Origin: Saccharum officinarum
Taxonomy: Eukaryota; Streptophyta; Magnoliopsida; Poales; Poaceae
Assembly (NCBI GenBank): GCA_020631735.1
Contig: CM036221.1
Coordinates: 10,707,381-10,771,380 of the forward strand
Reading direction: 5' to 3'
DNA length: 64,000 bases
The notes below the pieces were generated by a model. It did no database searches and had not been told where the DNA came from. It worked only from the letters and a program-made list of their open reading frames with translations. The translations under genes were made by a program, and so were the position numbers. Below are positions 50,110 through 61,669 of this stretch, piece by piece (within the stretch, counting starts at the first letter, position 1; every line of letters begins with the position of its first letter).

Positions 50110-51035
50110 ATGGCTCCCTCCAAGATCTCGCTGAAGCTGCTGGTGGAGACGAAGTCGAAGCGGGTCCTGTTCGCGGAGGCCGGGAACGACTTCGTGGACT
50201 TCGTGTTCAGCCTGCTCACCCTCCCCATCGGCGCCGTGGCGAAGCTCGTGTCGGCGGGCACCATGCACGGCAGCGTGGGCCGCCTGTACCAGAGCGTGGA
50301 CCACATGGGCGCCTCGTACCTGCTCCCGGGCGCCGACAAGGCGGAGCTGCTGCAGCCCGGGGTGCTGCCCCCGGACGCGCGCCACCAGCTGCTGCTCCTG
50401 CCATCTCCTCGCGCAAACGCCGCAGCCGCCACCACCAACGGCGCCGGCGGTGGCGAGGCGGAGGCGGAGGAGGAGAGACAGCCGCGGCTGCCCAAGTTCA
50501 AGCTGTACGCGTGCGCCACCGCGGGGAAGTGCGTGACGGTCACCATGGAGCGCGACGCCGCGTGCCCGAAGTGCAAGCTGCCGATGGCTACCGAGATGAC
50601 CTTCGTGATGCCGTCCGCCGAGCCGAGGGCTGCCGGTGCTGGTAAAGGAGGCGGCGGGAAAGGCGTGGATGACGAGGACGAGCGTGGCGGCGGCGGCGGG
50701 TATGTGAAGGGGCTGGTGACGTACATGGTCACCGACGGGCTGGAGGTGACGCCCATGTCGGCGATCTCGAGTATTACGCTGATCAACAAGTTCAGCACCG
50801 GCAAGGACGTGGAGCTCGCCGAGAAGTACGTCAGCGTCGGCATGGACGAGGTTCGTGTTCGTGGATTATATTGCGTCCTCCTGCCTGCATTATCATTTTT
50901 CGATCATGTCCCGCTACCTGATCCTGAACTTCTTCTGATCATCATCTACGTGTCCGGCAGGGGCTGGGCCTGCTTCGGGCGGCGCTGAGCTCCGACACGG
51001 TGCTTTCCGACGTGTTCCTGGCGAGGAAGAAGTGA
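50110..51035 (+). CDS. DUF674 family protein, intact, two exons
   Basis: Plant-specific DUF674 family of unknown function. Exon 1 is 50110-50850 and exon 2 is 50961-51035; the intron has GTTCGT and GGCAG borders. Spliced product 271 residues, ending GLGLLRAALSSDTVLSDVFLARKK, a tail shared by all copies here. Features: N-terminal ISLKLLVETKSKRVLFAEAGNDFVDFVFSLLTLPIGAV (1-45), GTMHGSVGRLYQSVDHM (about 54-70), a CATAGKCVTV...CPKCKLPM segment with Cys pairs that could bind metal (about 135-160), a Gly/Asp/Glu-rich linker (175-200), and YMVTDGLEVTPMSAISSITLINKF (about 205-230). GC-rich, as is common for grass genes. Reading through the intron gives a longer but wrong tail. Subcellular site and partners are unknown. 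Confidence 0.9.
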
Positions 51036-51738
51036 AGGCGCGGCGGTGATCCATGCCATGCATGCATCGCACGGAAGCTCCGACGATCCTTGGTTTGCGT
51101 CGTTGAATGTTGTCTTGTTTCATCTTCAGTGTTTTTGCTGTCTCGTCTGTCTTTCACTTGAACGAACACGCTGTGTGTCTTCAGTTCAGCTGACACTAGT
51201 GTTCGTGCTGCAGACTCCTTTGTGCAGCTACTTGCCACACTTGTTTTTTTCCCCCCTATTTCGACGACCGTTCAGCGTGACAAATAAATGGAAATTCAGC
51301 AGCAAATTCAAGCGCGATGCGTTTCGTCAGTAAAAATAGTGCGTGTACATGCATGTTTCCACAGGTGCGTGGCCGGGTTCGCTTCAGTCTGCAACTGCAA
51401 CTCTGCAAGTTCTACAAGTTGTATCTGCACTCAAAACTTGTTTCTACTTGTTGGGCTCGGTTTGCTCTGCTCTGTGCTTAGGCCAAGTAAGGATGGTGTT
51501 CTGAAAACAACGAACGAGCAAGAGACTGTAACTACATGGCCTTGATTGATAGAGCAGTGATTCTCTTTGTTGCTGACGTTGAGTTTTGCTGTATTTTAGG
51601 TGTCTGAATTCTTAGGCAACAATCTTACACAATCACAAAAGATCATTAGCAATTCACAAGCAATGACAAAAGTACATCTTGCCTGAACAACGAAAATAAA
51701 ATCTGGCCATTTTCAGTCTAGACTCTTTGGAGAAAATT
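51036..51738. other. 3' flank of DUF674 gene A
   Basis: Likely 3' UTR and intergenic sequence. No recognised gene or element. Confidence 0.4.
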
Positions 51739-52060
51739 TGGAACACTTAGGGAGTGTTTTTGGTACTGCTCCACAAACTGCTCCACAAAAAACTAGAGTT
51801 TACCTCTTTAGGTCCTTTCACAACTCCACCATTTTTCCTCGAACAGAGTGTGTAGAACTGAAACCGTTTGGCTAAAAAAAACGTGGCTCCGCCTCAATGC
51901 AAGCGTGGAGAAGATAAACAGTTGCATGTCACATTTGCCAACAACACAACAACGCATTCATTTCTCACTCAAAAACAGAGCCATGGAGGCCGCCCATCTT
52001 GCTGGTGATTCTGACTGAGATTGCTCTTTCTTGTTGGGTTATCTCTCGCCACCGTCGTGT
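51739..52060 (+). other. Duplicated DUF674 5' flank without its first exon
   Basis: CACATTTGCCAACAACACAACAACGCATTCATTTCTCACTC...CCATGGAGGC.GC.CATCTT (about 51930-51998) matches 54815-54870, upstream of DUF674 gene B. Sequence before it (GGGAGTGTTTTTGGTACTGCTCC) also resembles 54570-54590. The first exon that should follow is missing. Confidence 0.65.
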
Positions 52061-52063
52061 CAG

Positions 52064-52138
52064 GGGCTGGCTCTTCTCAAGGCGGCGCTGCGCTCCGACA
52101 CGGTGCTCTCCGACGTCTTCCTGGCGAGGAAGAAGTGA
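52064..52138 (+). pseudogene. DUF674 last-exon relic
   Basis: A 75-bp exon preceded by a CAG acceptor encodes GLALLKAALRSDTVLSDVFLARKK and a stop, the same 25-codon last exon as gene A (50961-51035) and gene B (62392-62466). No exon 1 precedes it; a gene B-like 5' flank lies less than 100 bp upstream instead. The downstream 3' UTR (GATGCACATGCACTGCCCGTCAGA) matches gene B's 3' region at 62470-62505. It is the remnant of a third gene that lost its first exon by deletion. Confidence 0.85.
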
Positions 52139-52584
52139 AAGTGATGGAAATGCTGATGCACATGCACTGCCCGTCAGAGGTCGTTCTAGATGCCGTCAAG
52201 ACGACGTTTTAGTTGCTTGATCGTCTGTTAACCAAGATTAAGCAAGGCATCCATGCTCGCTCTCGAGCTTGCCAACAGCGTATCAAGCCATGATTTTGTG
52301 AAGGGGGTGGACCCCGGTTGCTAGAGGCCGGCATTTTATCAAATTTATTTCACAACTGTTAGACCTGTATTTTCTTTCTATGATTTTGGCAAGATCATGT
52401 TGTATCATGTATGCCTATGGAGTGCCTACTATACAGTGACTGCCCGCCCGATCATTCAACTAACAGTCAAGGCAATGTTGGAGGCCAAGATAACGTGCTG
52501 ATGATGCGGACGACGACATAGACTATCATGGCAGCTTGTTTGCCATGGAGTCTGACACCGCATTAGCCTGTTTAGGCACAACAC
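52139..52584. other. Intergenic, nothing recognised
   Basis: No gene or element found apart from the relic's 3' UTR-like start. Confidence 0.4.
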
Positions 52585-52586
52585 TA

Positions 52587-52846
52587 CTCCCTCCGGTTTC
52601 CTAAAGAATGTTATTTTGGACAGCGACACAATCTCAAAGAAACAACTTTGACCGTTACTTTTTGCTATAAAATATTTATAAAATATAGTCAATATATATT
52701 TTTATGAAACTACATTTCGAGATGAATCTACTTACATCACTTTTATGTTTTCAAACTCAACCCAAAAGAATTTATTTGTAGTCAAAGTTTAAAATGTTTA
52801 ACTTAAGACAACATCAAAAGGACATTCTTTAGGAAACCAGAGGGAT
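52587..52846. mobile_element. Stowaway MITE, TSD TA
   Basis: 260 bp with ends CTCCCTCCGGTTTCCTAAAGAATG and CATTCTTTAGGAAACCAGAGGGA, flanked by TA. Typical Tc1/mariner-derived Stowaway structure. Noncoding. Confidence 0.9.
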
Positions 52847-52923
52847 TAAGGGGCATGATTAGCCAAATGTGTTGTTCCATGCTGCCCTGCAAGCTTAACA
52901 GTGAGCACAAGCACCACACTATT

Positions 52924-53148
52924 AGGGTGTTTTTGGTTTCAAGAATGAATTAGTCCATCATCCATCTATTCATTTCTCGTTTTTTTCGTTTGGTTGGTGG
53001 AATGGAATAAGCTGATGGATCATCACCTCATTTCTTAGAAGTAACGGGTACTAGTACGAGGAATAGAGTTATTCCACTAAATTTGAGTAATGAACTCATG
53101 ATGCACCACTTCATCTAGGATCTAGTGTTTTCGCAAACCAAACACCCT
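52924..53148. mobile_element. Tourist-like MITE
   Basis: 225 bp, AGGGTGTTTTTGGTTT to GCAAACCAAACACCCT, good inverted ends. Flanks ATT and AAT leave the target duplication uncertain (TTA or TAA expected). Confidence 0.75.
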
Positions 53149-54294
53149 AATATATATGTCCACTTAGTTGTACCCGTGACAGCATGATAGCTCGTGTAGC
53201 CGTGGGGCCTGCTATGTTGCCTCGATGAACCTAAATCATGTCAAAAAAGAAAAGAAAACCATGAAAAAGATCACAATCGAGATCCATTGTAATGGTTACG
53301 TGGATGGGTTGCTAGTGAATGGAAGTCTCAGATTCAACATTCGCAGATTTGGATTTGGAGAGGAACAGGAGATGCTTCCTCCAAGCCTCGTTCATGGCAA
53401 TGCAAATCCTCACGCACATCAGGCCCATTGCAGACCAGTGGATCGATGTCGGGGTGGCTAAGCTAGGTTGTTTCTTACACAAGTAGTCACCCATACTAAG
53501 GCTATCCACACTCGTCGACCTCTATTTCCATCTCTAAAAAGAAATATTCTATCCTAGTCATCAAGATTCTCTACTCCATACTTATTTCTTCCGCACCCGT
53601 GTTATCTCTATCACATACTCTATACCAACTATTCCATATTTTATTCCCCTCCCTCTCTCTTTCTCTCTCTCCACAACTCTCTCTCTCATTGCTACAGTGA
53701 TGCTACAGTTTTTTAGAAGGCTGCTCTCCCGCGCGGTCTGTGGCAGTCTGCTGTGCAGCCGGTACGCTGTCGGGCCGCTTACAGGGGCGCGGTGCGCACC
53801 ACGCGCACGCTACCAGTAGCGTACCGGCAGCTTTAGCGCTGCGCGGTGCGGACAACCTAAGTACGCTAGGCGGGGATAAACTTATTGTAAAATCATAGGC
53901 TTCTCCTAGTGCTCCCACTTCATGGCGCATCGTTGTAAAAATTGTCTCGCATATTCGAGGAAAAAAAAGTTTACTATCCAAATTTAACCGCTGTTTTTGT
54001 GAAATCAGATTGCTGCATTGTCAACTGTTTACTGCATTGGGTCTAGCCTGAATTTGATTAGGAGTACTGTAGTAGTTAAGGTGCAAGTTGTCTTCAACTA
54101 ACTGACGAGTATTTGCTTTGCAGTTGTGGCAGCGAGAAAGGATATATGTGGCATTATGGCCGATCTTTTTTGTTTGTGGTGTGTGTAACTATTCATTTAA
54201 TTTTCTGGTTCACATAAACTACTTTAGAAACCATGCATTGCAAAGGCTATGTCTAAACCTATGGAAACTATAGTACATTGGAAGTGCCCTTAAC
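53149..54294. other. Intergenic with a pyrimidine-rich MITE-like stretch
   Basis: 53500-53700 is CT-rich (AAGGCTATCCACACTCG ... CTCTCTCTTTCTCTCTCTCC). This start is typical of another grass MITE class, but its right end is unclear. A GC-rich block at 53730-53870 follows. No gene. Confidence 0.4.
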
Positions 54295-54296
54295 TA

Positions 54297-54547
54297 CTCT
54301 CTCCGTCTCAAAATAAGTCCAAGTCTTACATGTCAAGGAGTCAAACCTTTTTAAGTTTGACCAAATATAAAAAAAATAAAAACTACTAATGTCTTTGTTG
54401 TTTAATAAATATCATTAGATTGGTTGTGCATATACTTTCACAATAAAATTATTTAGAGATATAAATATTATTAGCTATATACTTAGTCAATTTTTTTAAA
54501 TGACTCCTTGATAAGCAAGATGTGTATTTATTTTGGGACAGAGGGGA
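54297..54547. mobile_element. Stowaway MITE 2, TSD TA
   Basis: 251 bp with ends CTCTCTCCGTCTCAAAATAAGTC and TTATTTTGGGACAGAGGGGA, flanked by TA. AT-rich interior, noncoding. Confidence 0.85.
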
Positions 54548-54970
54548 TACATGGCTTTGATAGAGAGTGTTAGGGGATGTTTGGGACTGTTCCGGTATTC
54601 CATATTTTTCAGCTCTGCTCCACGTCGTTTTTTAGCCGAACATGTTCAGCTGCACGTACTCTGTTTGAGAGAAAAAAAAGAGTTTCTTTTCTTCCAAATA
54701 ATGATAGTCACAGGCCCATTTCAAACCCTTCGAGAAAATTTAATTTGGAACAATTCTAGTGTAGTACTGCTGTGCTTTTTCCCAATGCAAGCAAACGGTT
54801 GAATCGCGGCCTAGCACATTTGCCAACAAACAACGCATTCATTTCTCACTCGCAGGCCATGGAGGCTGCACATCTTCAACTTCAACCATGACGATCCAGC
54901 TCCAGCTTCCGAGAACTGAACATGAAACCTCTCCGTCTCCCTCCAGCTCACCTCCTGCCCGATCCTCTAT

Positions 54971-54978
54971 CTATAAAA
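54971..54978 (+). promoter_or_regulatory. TATA box of DUF674 gene B
   Basis: CTATAAAAT at 54971-54979 lies 110 bp upstream of the start codon at 55081. Confidence 0.6.
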
Positions 54979-55420
54979 TCAGCGGCGACCACAGCCACGT
55001 ACGTCTTGCTCATCACAACTCCATCCGAACCCACTCACTAACGCAAGAACGCAGCACGTACCACCAGCTAGGTAGAGCGATGGCATCTTCCGAGTCCGAC
55101 GAGATCACGCTGAAGCTCCTCGTCGACAACAAGACGAGGAAGGTGCTGTTCGCGGAGGCCGGCAAGGACTTCGTCGACATGCTATTCGCCCTCCTGAGGC
55201 TCCCCATCGGCGTGATTCTAGCAGGCCAGCAGCATCACGCCGGCACCATGCACGGCAGCGTCAGCCGCCTGTACAAGAGCGTGGACGACATGGACGCCTC
55301 CCACTTCCTCCCCAACATTGACAAGGACGAACTGCTCTTCCCCGATCTGCTGCCGCCCACGGACGAGAGTTACGTGAACGGGCTGGCCACCTACACGGTG
55401 ACCGACGGGCTGGAGGTGAC

Positions 55421-55926
55421 TGTTAGGTTGATCTCTCCTCTAATGAGCCCAACGGCTCATTAGGCCCTTGATCCGCGCCCTGATCGGGGGCGCCCAGCCC
55501 AACAATGGCTGGTGGGCCCCCGTCGCGCAACGCTATATATAGGAGGTGGGGAGCCGGGGCTCGAGTTACGAGGTTCACCTGAGCCGCCTTTCCCCACCTA
55601 CAACCCTAACCGATCTCGAGGGTCGCGCTGTGAGCGACGGGAAGCACCTCCGCCTTCACTCGGTCACCGCGATCTTCACTGCACCGACTCTCCTTCCCCG
55701 AACGTCGCTGCCCGTGCGCAGCCGCCATCAACGTTCGTGATGGCGTCCGGATCGAACTCCACCGCACCCATTCCCATAGATGGTTTGCACTACCTCAATC
55801 TCCTCCTCTCTCTCTCTCTCTACATCTCGGATCCGGTAGTTCTTTCACTAGAATCTTGATGTTCATAATTGAAATACATAGTACTACCCCGCTGATCTAT
55901 TGCTATCCGGTCCTAATATTATAACA
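55421..55926 (+). repeat. 5' LTR of the young copia element
   Basis: Starts TGTTAGGTTGATCTC and ends ATATTATAACA; promoter-like CTATATATAGG at 55533-55543. Confidence 0.95.
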
Positions 55927-57289
55927 TTGGTATCGGAGGCCTAATCTAGCTGTAGATCTAGATCGGGATAGAGGATTGAAAAGAAAGAAAAGATCATAGA
56001 GATCTGTGTTCGGAAAACAGAGAGATCCAAATCACAGAAAGGGGCCGAACCCTAAATCCGAAAGGGAAGCCATTCGGATGAACGAAAAGGAACAGAAAAC
56101 CGAATCGGCCAAATCGAATCAAAAGCGAAACCCTAACCCTAATTTTGACCCCATCCCCACCACGGGTTAATCCCAGAAGAGAGAAGGGACGGGGAAGAAG
56201 GGAAAAGGGGAACGAACCCACTTTCGACGGCGCGGGAAAGGAAGACGAGCCAGGGAGCTGGCTCTCCAGGCTCGGCAAGGGGGCGCCGTGGCCAGGCCGC
56301 TCGACGGCGGCGTGCTCACCCGTTGGGGAGCACGCGTGCCGGCGACGGCGCCATGGTCACTGCTCGCTCGGTTGGGCTCTTGCTGCTCCAGAGATGGACG
56401 GGAGAGGAGACGAATGACCTAGGGTTTCTAATCGAATCGGCCGGCTTCGGGTTTTGATGCTCCGATCGGCGCGCGTGGCCGTTGGATCAAGGGCAACGCC
56501 GATCAGACGGCCACGGTTTATTGGACCGAGATCAGGCCCAGGCGGGCAAGCTCGGTGGGCCGAATTGCCGGCCCAGGCCCAGGTTGCGGCCTGGGCACGG
56601 CTGACTCGGCAGCTGACGACCAGCTGGGCCGGTTTTTTTTTTATTGACACAAGTTGGGCCGCGGTTTCAACTGCATCTGAGAAAAAAAAAGGAAAAAGGC
56701 CGCGGCTAACTGGGCCATGGCGCTAGCTGGACTGAAGCCGGCTCCTGCTGGTTTGGGCCACGTGATTGGCTGGGCCACAATGTAAAGAGAAATTGTTTTT
56801 TCTCATTTTTATTTTCCAGAAACAATGTTAATGCATTTTTGAATGTTTTGATTTGATTTTGATGTTAGATCTCCGAATAAATTTTATCCAACGATAAATT
56901 TTCGGAGAACAGTACAGTATTTTTCATGTTTCTAGAAAAATAATTATGGGAATATTTATGTTAAAAGTGTTTCCGCTGCGTACTTAAAGATGTTGTTTCA
57001 TTATTAAATTCGAACCAACGGGAGAATTTAATTTTGAAAAATGGATAAATTTAAAATATGATCATAATGTTGTTATTATTCTGACCAACGTTGATTAATA
57101 GCAGTATTATGATGTTATTATGATTTTATCATGCATTAATTCTATTTTAGCCCAACGGTGATCTAGAATTAGTGTAAAAGAAAAATTGTATGTTCTAATT
57201 TTGACCAACGTTGGAACTAAAGCATGTAATTATTCATGTTATAATTATGATCTCACTTTATATGACTTATATTTTCAGGAGGTTACTCT
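55927..57289 (+). other. Leader of the young copia element
   Basis: A 1.36-kb untranslated leader: primer-binding site, a GC-rich part (56140-56650) with open frames but no motif, then AT-rich sequence with repeated CCAACG motifs (TCGAACCAACGGG, CTGACCAACGTTG, TTGACCAACGTTGG) before the gag start. Confidence 0.7.
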
Positions 57290-59563
57290 TTGATGGGGTT
57301 TATCAAAGATATCCCACCCCTCAAAGGTGACAACTACAATGAATGGAAAAAGAAAATTGACCTCGCCTTTGTTTTGGCTGAGGTGGACTGGGTGGTCACC
57401 ACACCATGCCCCAGTGAACCTGTGGCACCGGTAAGGGAGGCCAATGATTCTGATGCTGAATGGCAGAAAAAAGAGAGGGACCATGCTCCCATACAGATGG
57501 CATATGACCTACAAAAGCAAAAGTGGGTCAATGCCAACAAAAAATGTGTTGCTGTCATAAAGAACACGATTGAGCCTACCATAATGGGCTCAATCCAAGA
57601 GTGTGACACTGTCACAGAGTACTTAGAAAGGATAAAGAGTCAGTTCTATGGCTCTTCAAAGACATATGCTACTCAGCTGATCAAGCAGCTGGTGACAGAA
57701 AAATACACTGGAGGTGGTCATGGCAATGGCATTCGAGAGCACATATCAAAAATGAATCATTTGAACAACAAGCTCAAATCAATGGACCTGGCTCTTACTG
57801 AAGAGTTTCTTGTTCATCTGATTTTTGCTTCGTTACCAAAAGAGTTTGACACTTTTGTTGTCAACTACAACATTCAGCCCGAAAAATGGGATTTAGAACG
57901 TTGTATGGCGATGTGTGCACAGGAGGAAGAGAGGATAAAAGCCGCCAATGGTGACACTCTCAGTTTCGTTAAAGATAACAAAAGAAAGAATTTCAATGCC
58001 AATGCCAACTCTCCCTCAAAGCCAAAGGGCAAAGCTCCCATGCAGCATCAGTCTCAGCAGAAACAATTTGTAGTGAACAAAGATCAGTGTCTTCACTGTA
58101 AGAAGACGGGACATTACAAGAAAGATTGTCCCGATTTCCTAAAGATGATCATGGCAAAGCAAGGTGAGAACATAATTACGTTTATAAATGAATCCCTGTA
58201 TATACAGTATTCGAAATCTACTTGGTGGATTGACTCAGGAGCAACTGTTCATGTTGCTAATTCTTTACAGGGATTTCGTTCGACGAGAACTACGCAAAGA
58301 AACGAAAGACACGTTAAAGTCGCAAATGGAGTCCAAGCAGACGTCGAAGCTGTTGGCGATGTCTCCTTAGAGCTTGCTGATGGATTCATTCTTTTGTTAA
58401 AAGATGTTTTATTTGTTCCGTCATTACAAAGAAACTTGATTAGTGTGTCATGTTTGGACAACGATGGATTTGATTGTCATTTTGGAGATGGCAAATGTGA
58501 AATATTATGTAATAATGAATGTGTTGGCCTTGCTTTTCAAAAGCAAGATCTTTATTTGTTATCACTTCGTGAAAATGTGAATTCCGTATGTGATGCGAAT
58601 GATAACGTATTCTCGTTTGTGAACGCGAATAGAAAACGAAAGAGAACTCAAGATGCGTCGTCGAAATTATGGCACTGTCGTTTAGGCCATATTTCGAGGG
58701 GGAGAATAGAGAGACTAGTTAAGAATGATATTCTTCCTTCATTAGAGTTCTCAGACTTTGAACAGTGCAGAGAATGTATTAAAGGAAAATACACAAAACA
58801 AATTAAAAAGGATGCTAAACGAAGCACAGGAATTCTACAGATAATTCACACAGACATTTGTGGTCCTTTTCCTGTGAAAAGTGTGGATGGTTTTGACTCG
58901 TTCATAACATTCACAGATGACTACTCCCGTTATGGTTACATTTATCCAATTAAAGAAAGAAATGAAGCGTTGGATAAATTTAAAATATTTAAAGCTGAAG
59001 TTGAAAATCAGCATAATTTAAAGATTAAAGTGGTCCGGTCTGATCGTGGTGGGGAGTACTACGGTCGGCATACCCCATATGGCCAAGTTCCTGGACCCTT
59101 TGCAAGGTTTCTACAGGAGAATGGCATAGTAGCTCAGTATTCTACACCGGGCGAACCTCAGCAGAACGGAGTAGCTGAAAGGCGCAACCGTACCTTAATG
59201 GATATGGTGCGTAGTATGATGCGTTACTCTGACTTGCCATTGAGTCTATGGATGGAGGCATTAAAAACCGCCATTCATATTCTAAATAGAGTACCGAGTA
59301 AAGCGGTGCCCAAAACACCATATGAGTTGTGGACAGGAAGAGAACCTTCACTAAAACACTTACGTGTGTGGGGGAGTCCTGCTGAGGCAAAAGTATTTAA
59401 CCCAAATATTGGGAAGTTAGATCCCAAAACAGTTAGCTGTCATTTTATTGGTTATCCTGAAAAGTCAAAAGGTTTTCGTTTCTACTGTTCAGACAGATAC
59501 ACAAAATTTGTAGAAACGAGACACGCTGTTATCTTAGAGGATGAAATGATGAGGGGAGCATAG
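57290..59563 (+). CDS. Copia Gag, protease and integrase (young element)
   Basis: 757 residues: Gag (UBN2-like; [19 protein letters not shown] about 13-31, [15 protein letters not shown]), CCHC knuckle [14 protein letters not shown] (about 265-278), aspartic protease [13 protein letters not shown] (about 308-320), GAG-pre-integrase [13 protein letters not shown] with CRECIKGK, and the DDE core ([31 protein letters not shown]). It ends at TAG 59561-59563 after EDEMMRGA. The remaining polyprotein continues in a different frame one base earlier, so the stop is due to a 1-bp loss near a G run, not a natural end. The Met used is the first of the frame after the leader. Confidence 0.9.
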   Translation: MMGFIKDIPPLKGDNYNEWKKKIDLAFVLAEVDWVVTTPCPSEPVAPVREANDSDAEWQKKERDHAPIQMAYDLQKQKWVNANKKCVAVIKNTIEPTIMGSIQECDTVTEYLERIKSQFYGSSKTYATQLIKQLVTEKYTGGGHGNGIREHISKMNHLNNKLKSMDLALTEEFLVHLIFASLPKEFDTFVVNYNIQPEKWDLERCMAMCAQEEERIKAANGDTLSFVKDNKRKNFNANANSPSKPKGKAPMQHQSQQKQFVVNKDQCLHCKKTGHYKKDCPDFLKMIMAKQGENIITFINESLYIQYSKSTWWIDSGATVHVANSLQGFRSTRTTQRNERHVKVANGVQADVEAVGDVSLELADGFILLLKDVLFVPSLQRNLISVSCLDNDGFDCHFGDGKCEILCNNECVGLAFQKQDLYLLSLRENVNSVCDANDNVFSFVNANRKRKRTQDASSKLWHCRLGHISRGRIERLVKNDILPSLEFSDFEQCRECIKGKYTKQIKKDAKRSTGILQIIHTDICGPFPVKSVDGFDSFITFTDDYSRYGYIYPIKERNEALDKFKIFKAEVENQHNLKIKVVRSDRGGEYYGRHTPYGQVPGPFARFLQENGIVAQYSTPGEPQQNGVAERRNRTLMDMVRSMMRYSDLPLSLWMEALKTAIHILNRVPSKAVPKTPYELWTGREPSLKHLRVWGSPAEAKVFNPNIGKLDPKTVSCHFIGYPEKSKGFRFYCSDRYTKFVETRHAVILEDEMMRGA

Positions 59564-61470
59564 TGGCTCGAGAAATTGTTCTTGAGGAGAAGCGGGTATG
59601 TGTGCCCACTCCGATGATTCAGGAACCATTCTTTGAACTACCTGTTCTTGTTGCACCAACAGTGCCAGATACTGTAGTGCCAACACCTGTTATCAGTTCT
59701 CCTGTGGTGACAGTGAATAATGATGAGGAACCTATCCTTCAGGAACCTATACAAACTGATGCCACAGATGAGGGGGAGCAACAACAGCCCCAAACAGAAG
59801 GTGTGCCAAATGTGGAGGCCCCGAGAAGGTCCCAAAGAGTTAGAAGATCAGCTATACCTGATGATTATGAGGTGTATAACACTGAAGAATTTCAAATAGA
59901 GGGTGATCCCACTTCATTTGAAGAAGCCATGAGAAGCGACAATTCATCCAAGTGGCTTGAGGCCATGGAAGATGAAATAAAGTCAATGAGTACCAACAAA
60001 GTTTGGGACTTAGAGCCTATTCCTAAAGGAGCCAAAACAGTAGGCTGCAAATGGGTCTACAAGACAAAACGTGACTCCCAAGGGAATATTGAAAGATTTA
60101 AAGCGCGACTTGTGGCAAAAGGTTTCACGCAAAGAGAAGGGATTGATTACAATGAGACATTTTCTCCAGTCTCATGTAAGGATTCCTTCAGAATTATAAT
60201 GGCATTAGTGGCACACTATAACCTAGAATTACATCAGATGGATGTAAAAACGGCATTCCTGAATGGGGATCTGGAGGAAAATGTTTATATGGCACAACCG
60301 AAAGGTTTTGTCGTAGAAGGAAAAGAACGAATGGGATGCCGCTTAAAGAAATCAATTTATGGGTTAAAGCAAGCTTCGAGACAGTGGTACTTGAAGTTTG
60401 ACAGAACAATAAAGAATTTTGGGTTTAAAGAAAATATTGAGGATAATTGTGTTTATACAAAGTTTAAGAATGGAAGATATATCTTCCTAATCCTGTATGT
60501 AGATGATATCTTACTCGCTAGTAGTGATGTCAGTCTACTACTGGAGACAAAGAAGTTTTTATCTTCAAAATTTGATATGAAAGATCTTGGTGAAGCTTCA
60601 TTTATTTTGGGCATAGAGATTCACCGAGATAGAACTAAAGGGGTATTAGGACTATCACAAAAGGCATACATAGAAAAAGTTTTAAAGAAATTCAGTATGC
60701 ATAAATGTAGTGCCTCACCTGCACCCATGGTCAAGGGCGATAGATATGGGGATTTTCAATGCCTCAGGAACCAATACGAGCTCGATCAAATGAAAGTGGT
60801 TCCATATGCTTCTGCTGTCGGAAGCCTACAATATGCTCAAGTGTGCACGCGCCCTGACTTAGCTTTTGTTACCGGGTTGCTTGGCAGATTTCAAAGTAAT
60901 CCAGGAATTGAACACTGGAAATTGGTAAAGAAAGTCTTGCGATATTTGCAAGGTACGAAAGGCCTCATGTTGACGTACAGAAAATCAGACTCTCTCCACA
61001 TAGTGGGATATTCGGATTCTGATTATGCGGGAGATGATAGAAAATCCACGTCAGGATATGTATTCACTCTCGCAGGAGGAGCAATTTCATGGAAAAGCTC
61101 GAAACAAACTGTCACTACATCGTCCACAATGTATGCCGAGTTTGTAGCATGTTATGAGGCAACGGGGCAGGTGAACTGGTTAAAGAAGTTCATACCCGGT
61201 TTAAAGGTGGTCGACAGCATACATAAGCCACTAAAGTTATACTGCGATAATGATCCAGCAGTACAGTACGCTCACAACAATAGGTCAAGTGGTGCTGCCA
61301 AACACATTGACATAAAGTATTATGTTGTGAAGGATAAAGTCCGGGATCAAATTATAAGTCTTGAGCATATAAGCACTGAAAAGATGCTCGCGGATCCGCT
61401 TACAAAAGGCTTACCACCCAACGTGTTCAGAGAACATGTAGCCGGCATGGGTTTAAGGGAAAGTCTATGA
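59563..61470 (+). CDS. Copia reverse transcriptase and RNase H (young element)
   Basis: About 635 codons, open throughout. The frame has no true start here; it is the continuation of gag-pol after the frameshift. Pro/Val-rich linker, RT from about residue 110 (SSKWLEAMEDEIKSMSTNKVWDLEPIP, QMDVKTAFLNGDLEENVYM, GLKQASRQWYLKFD), catalytic YVDD in LILYVDDILLAS, RNase H (YSDSDYAGDDRKSTSGY, WKSSKQTVTTSSTMYAEFVA, LYCDNDPAVQYAHN, KHIDIKYYVVKDKV, LADPLTKGLP). Ends with TGA at 61468-61470, 200 bp before the 3' LTR. Confidence 0.9.
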   Translation: MAREIVLEEKRVCVPTPMIQEPFFELPVLVAPTVPDTVVPTPVISSPVVTVNNDEEPILQEPIQTDATDEGEQQQPQTEGVPNVEAPRRSQRVRRSAIPDDYEVYNTEEFQIEGDPTSFEEAMRSDNSSKWLEAMEDEIKSMSTNKVWDLEPIPKGAKTVGCKWVYKTKRDSQGNIERFKARLVAKGFTQREGIDYNETFSPVSCKDSFRIIMALVAHYNLELHQMDVKTAFLNGDLEENVYMAQPKGFVVEGKERMGCRLKKSIYGLKQASRQWYLKFDRTIKNFGFKENIEDNCVYTKFKNGRYIFLILYVDDILLASSDVSLLLETKKFLSSKFDMKDLGEASFILGIEIHRDRTKGVLGLSQKAYIEKVLKKFSMHKCSASPAPMVKGDRYGDFQCLRNQYELDQMKVVPYASAVGSLQYAQVCTRPDLAFVTGLLGRFQSNPGIEHWKLVKKVLRYLQGTKGLMLTYRKSDSLHIVGYSDSDYAGDDRKSTSGYVFTLAGGAISWKSSKQTVTTSSTMYAEFVACYEATGQVNWLKKFIPGLKVVDSIHKPLKLYCDNDPAVQYAHNNRSSGAAKHIDIKYYVVKDKVRDQIISLEHISTEKMLADPLTKGLPPNVFREHVAGMGLRESL

Positions 61471-61669
61471 CTCCTGGACTATAATAAAGGGCCCAAAGTT
61501 AAAGTAACTGTTTCGGATTAAATATGTGTATTGTAGCTGTCAAATCCATCGGCAGTTGACCGTGACGATGAAACATGTTCTATGCACTTATTTGTGATGA
61601 AACGAGTAAAGTTAAAAGCATTGAAGTCAAAGATGAAAGGTTAAAGTACAAGTGAGATCAAGGGGAGAA

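Noticed and set aside
50110..50988. DUF674 gene A as a single 292-residue exon
   Set aside because: Reading through 50851-50960 gives a tail unrelated to the family, whereas splicing GTTCGT to GGCAG restores the DTVLSDVFLARKK end shared by all copies.
55512..55859. Protein-coding gene in the copia LTR (also 61754-62083)
   Set aside because: The same open frame appears in both LTRs and overlaps the LTR promoter and leader; no motif recognised.
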